From Anisakis pegreffii (Eukaryota; Nematoda; Chromadorea; Rhabditida; Anisakidae), in contig JAPYMA010001073.1 of NCBI GenBank assembly GCA_035041965.1, positions 1-64,000 on the forward strand: a DNA stretch of 64,000 nucleotides, read 5' to 3'. Shown piece after piece: positions 63,751-64,000 of the stretch. A program made the position numbers and the translations under genes. The notes beneath the pieces are model-generated. The model did no database searches, was not told where the DNA came from, and was given only the letters and a program-made list of their open reading frames with translations. Numbering within the stretch: position 1 is the first letter of the stretch; every line of letters begins with the position of its first letter.

Positions 63751-63802
63751 ATGAAAACACCAAACAGTGATCTCGACGCTCTTCAAAGATCCTCCTCCAC
63801 AG
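63751..63802 (+). CDS. Candidate first coding exon of a plus-strand gene leaving the window
   Basis: The ATG at 63,751 follows acceptor-like cttccgatcag by six bases. The frame reads MKTPNSDLDALQRSSST and meets a donor, ACAG|gtgaat, after 17 codons plus one base. Codons are GC-rich for the region. No later exon is visible in the last 200 bases, so the product is unknown. It would be divergent from the RhoGEF, about 6.3 kb away. Confidence 0.33.
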
Positions 63803-64000
63803 GTGAATCACGCGACAAAAAATAAGACAGGTGCCACTTAACATTCATTACTAACTAACGATTTTCATAACGTTCGTTTATCTCACCTGTTCATTACATC
63901 ACAATAATCTACTCTTTCAAAACTTGTCAAGATTTTTCGAAAAATGTTTCTAAAAAATGTCGTACACGACTGCATCCTTTACGGCTTAAGACTGAAAACA

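Noticed and set aside
1..64000. CRISPR arrays, bacterial operons or phage genes
   Set aside because: The spaced repeats are microsatellites or diverged duplications, not regular repeat-spacer arrays. The supported genes are spliced and metazoan.

Overview
The window looks like nuclear DNA of a nematode. It is AT-rich, has many spliced genes with TTTTCAG-type 3' splice sites, long low-complexity introns, and a gene of the nematode-expanded patched-related (PTR) family. Very long introns and about 10 kb of gene-poor spacer hint at a parasitic chromadorean rather than a compact Caenorhabditis-like genome; this is inference. I see no bacterial operon, CRISPR array, rRNA or convincing tRNA, and no complete transposon.

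Left part (1-6,667, minus strand): the first about 602 codons of a PTR membrane protein in 12 exons. It covers TM1, the first extracellular loop, the sterol-sensing domain (TM2-TM6), TM7 and the start of the second loop. The rest lies beyond base 1. Every exon junction keeps the reading frame. 6,668-17,150 is spacer with a tandem duplication that carries a 300-bp insertion flanked by a 12-bp target-site-like repeat.

Middle (17,159-57,428, minus strand): a 40-kb gene for a PLEKHG5/Syx/Tech-type Rho guanine nucleotide exchange factor, rebuilt here in 19 phase-compatible exons (about 1,188 residues). In order it has a Ras-binding-like ubiquitin fold, a Ser-rich linker, a DH domain, a PH domain, a long Ser/Pro/His-rich tail and a tiny last exon that would create a C-terminal ...TSDV PDZ ligand, like the -SEV end of vertebrate Syx. 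Its largest introns (19 kb and 9.5 kb) hold simple repeats and several unassigned coding-like patches. Among these are a phase 0/0 candidate exon at 43.4 kb, a plus-strand exon with a JUN-like motif at 39.3 kb, and a well-preserved but unidentified reading frame at 55.5 kb.

Right part (57,429-64,000): mostly empty, with one possible plus-strand first exon at 63.75 kb, divergent from the RhoGEF. The PTR gene and the RhoGEF share a strand but are 10 kb apart, so nothing suggests co-transcription or a common pathway.
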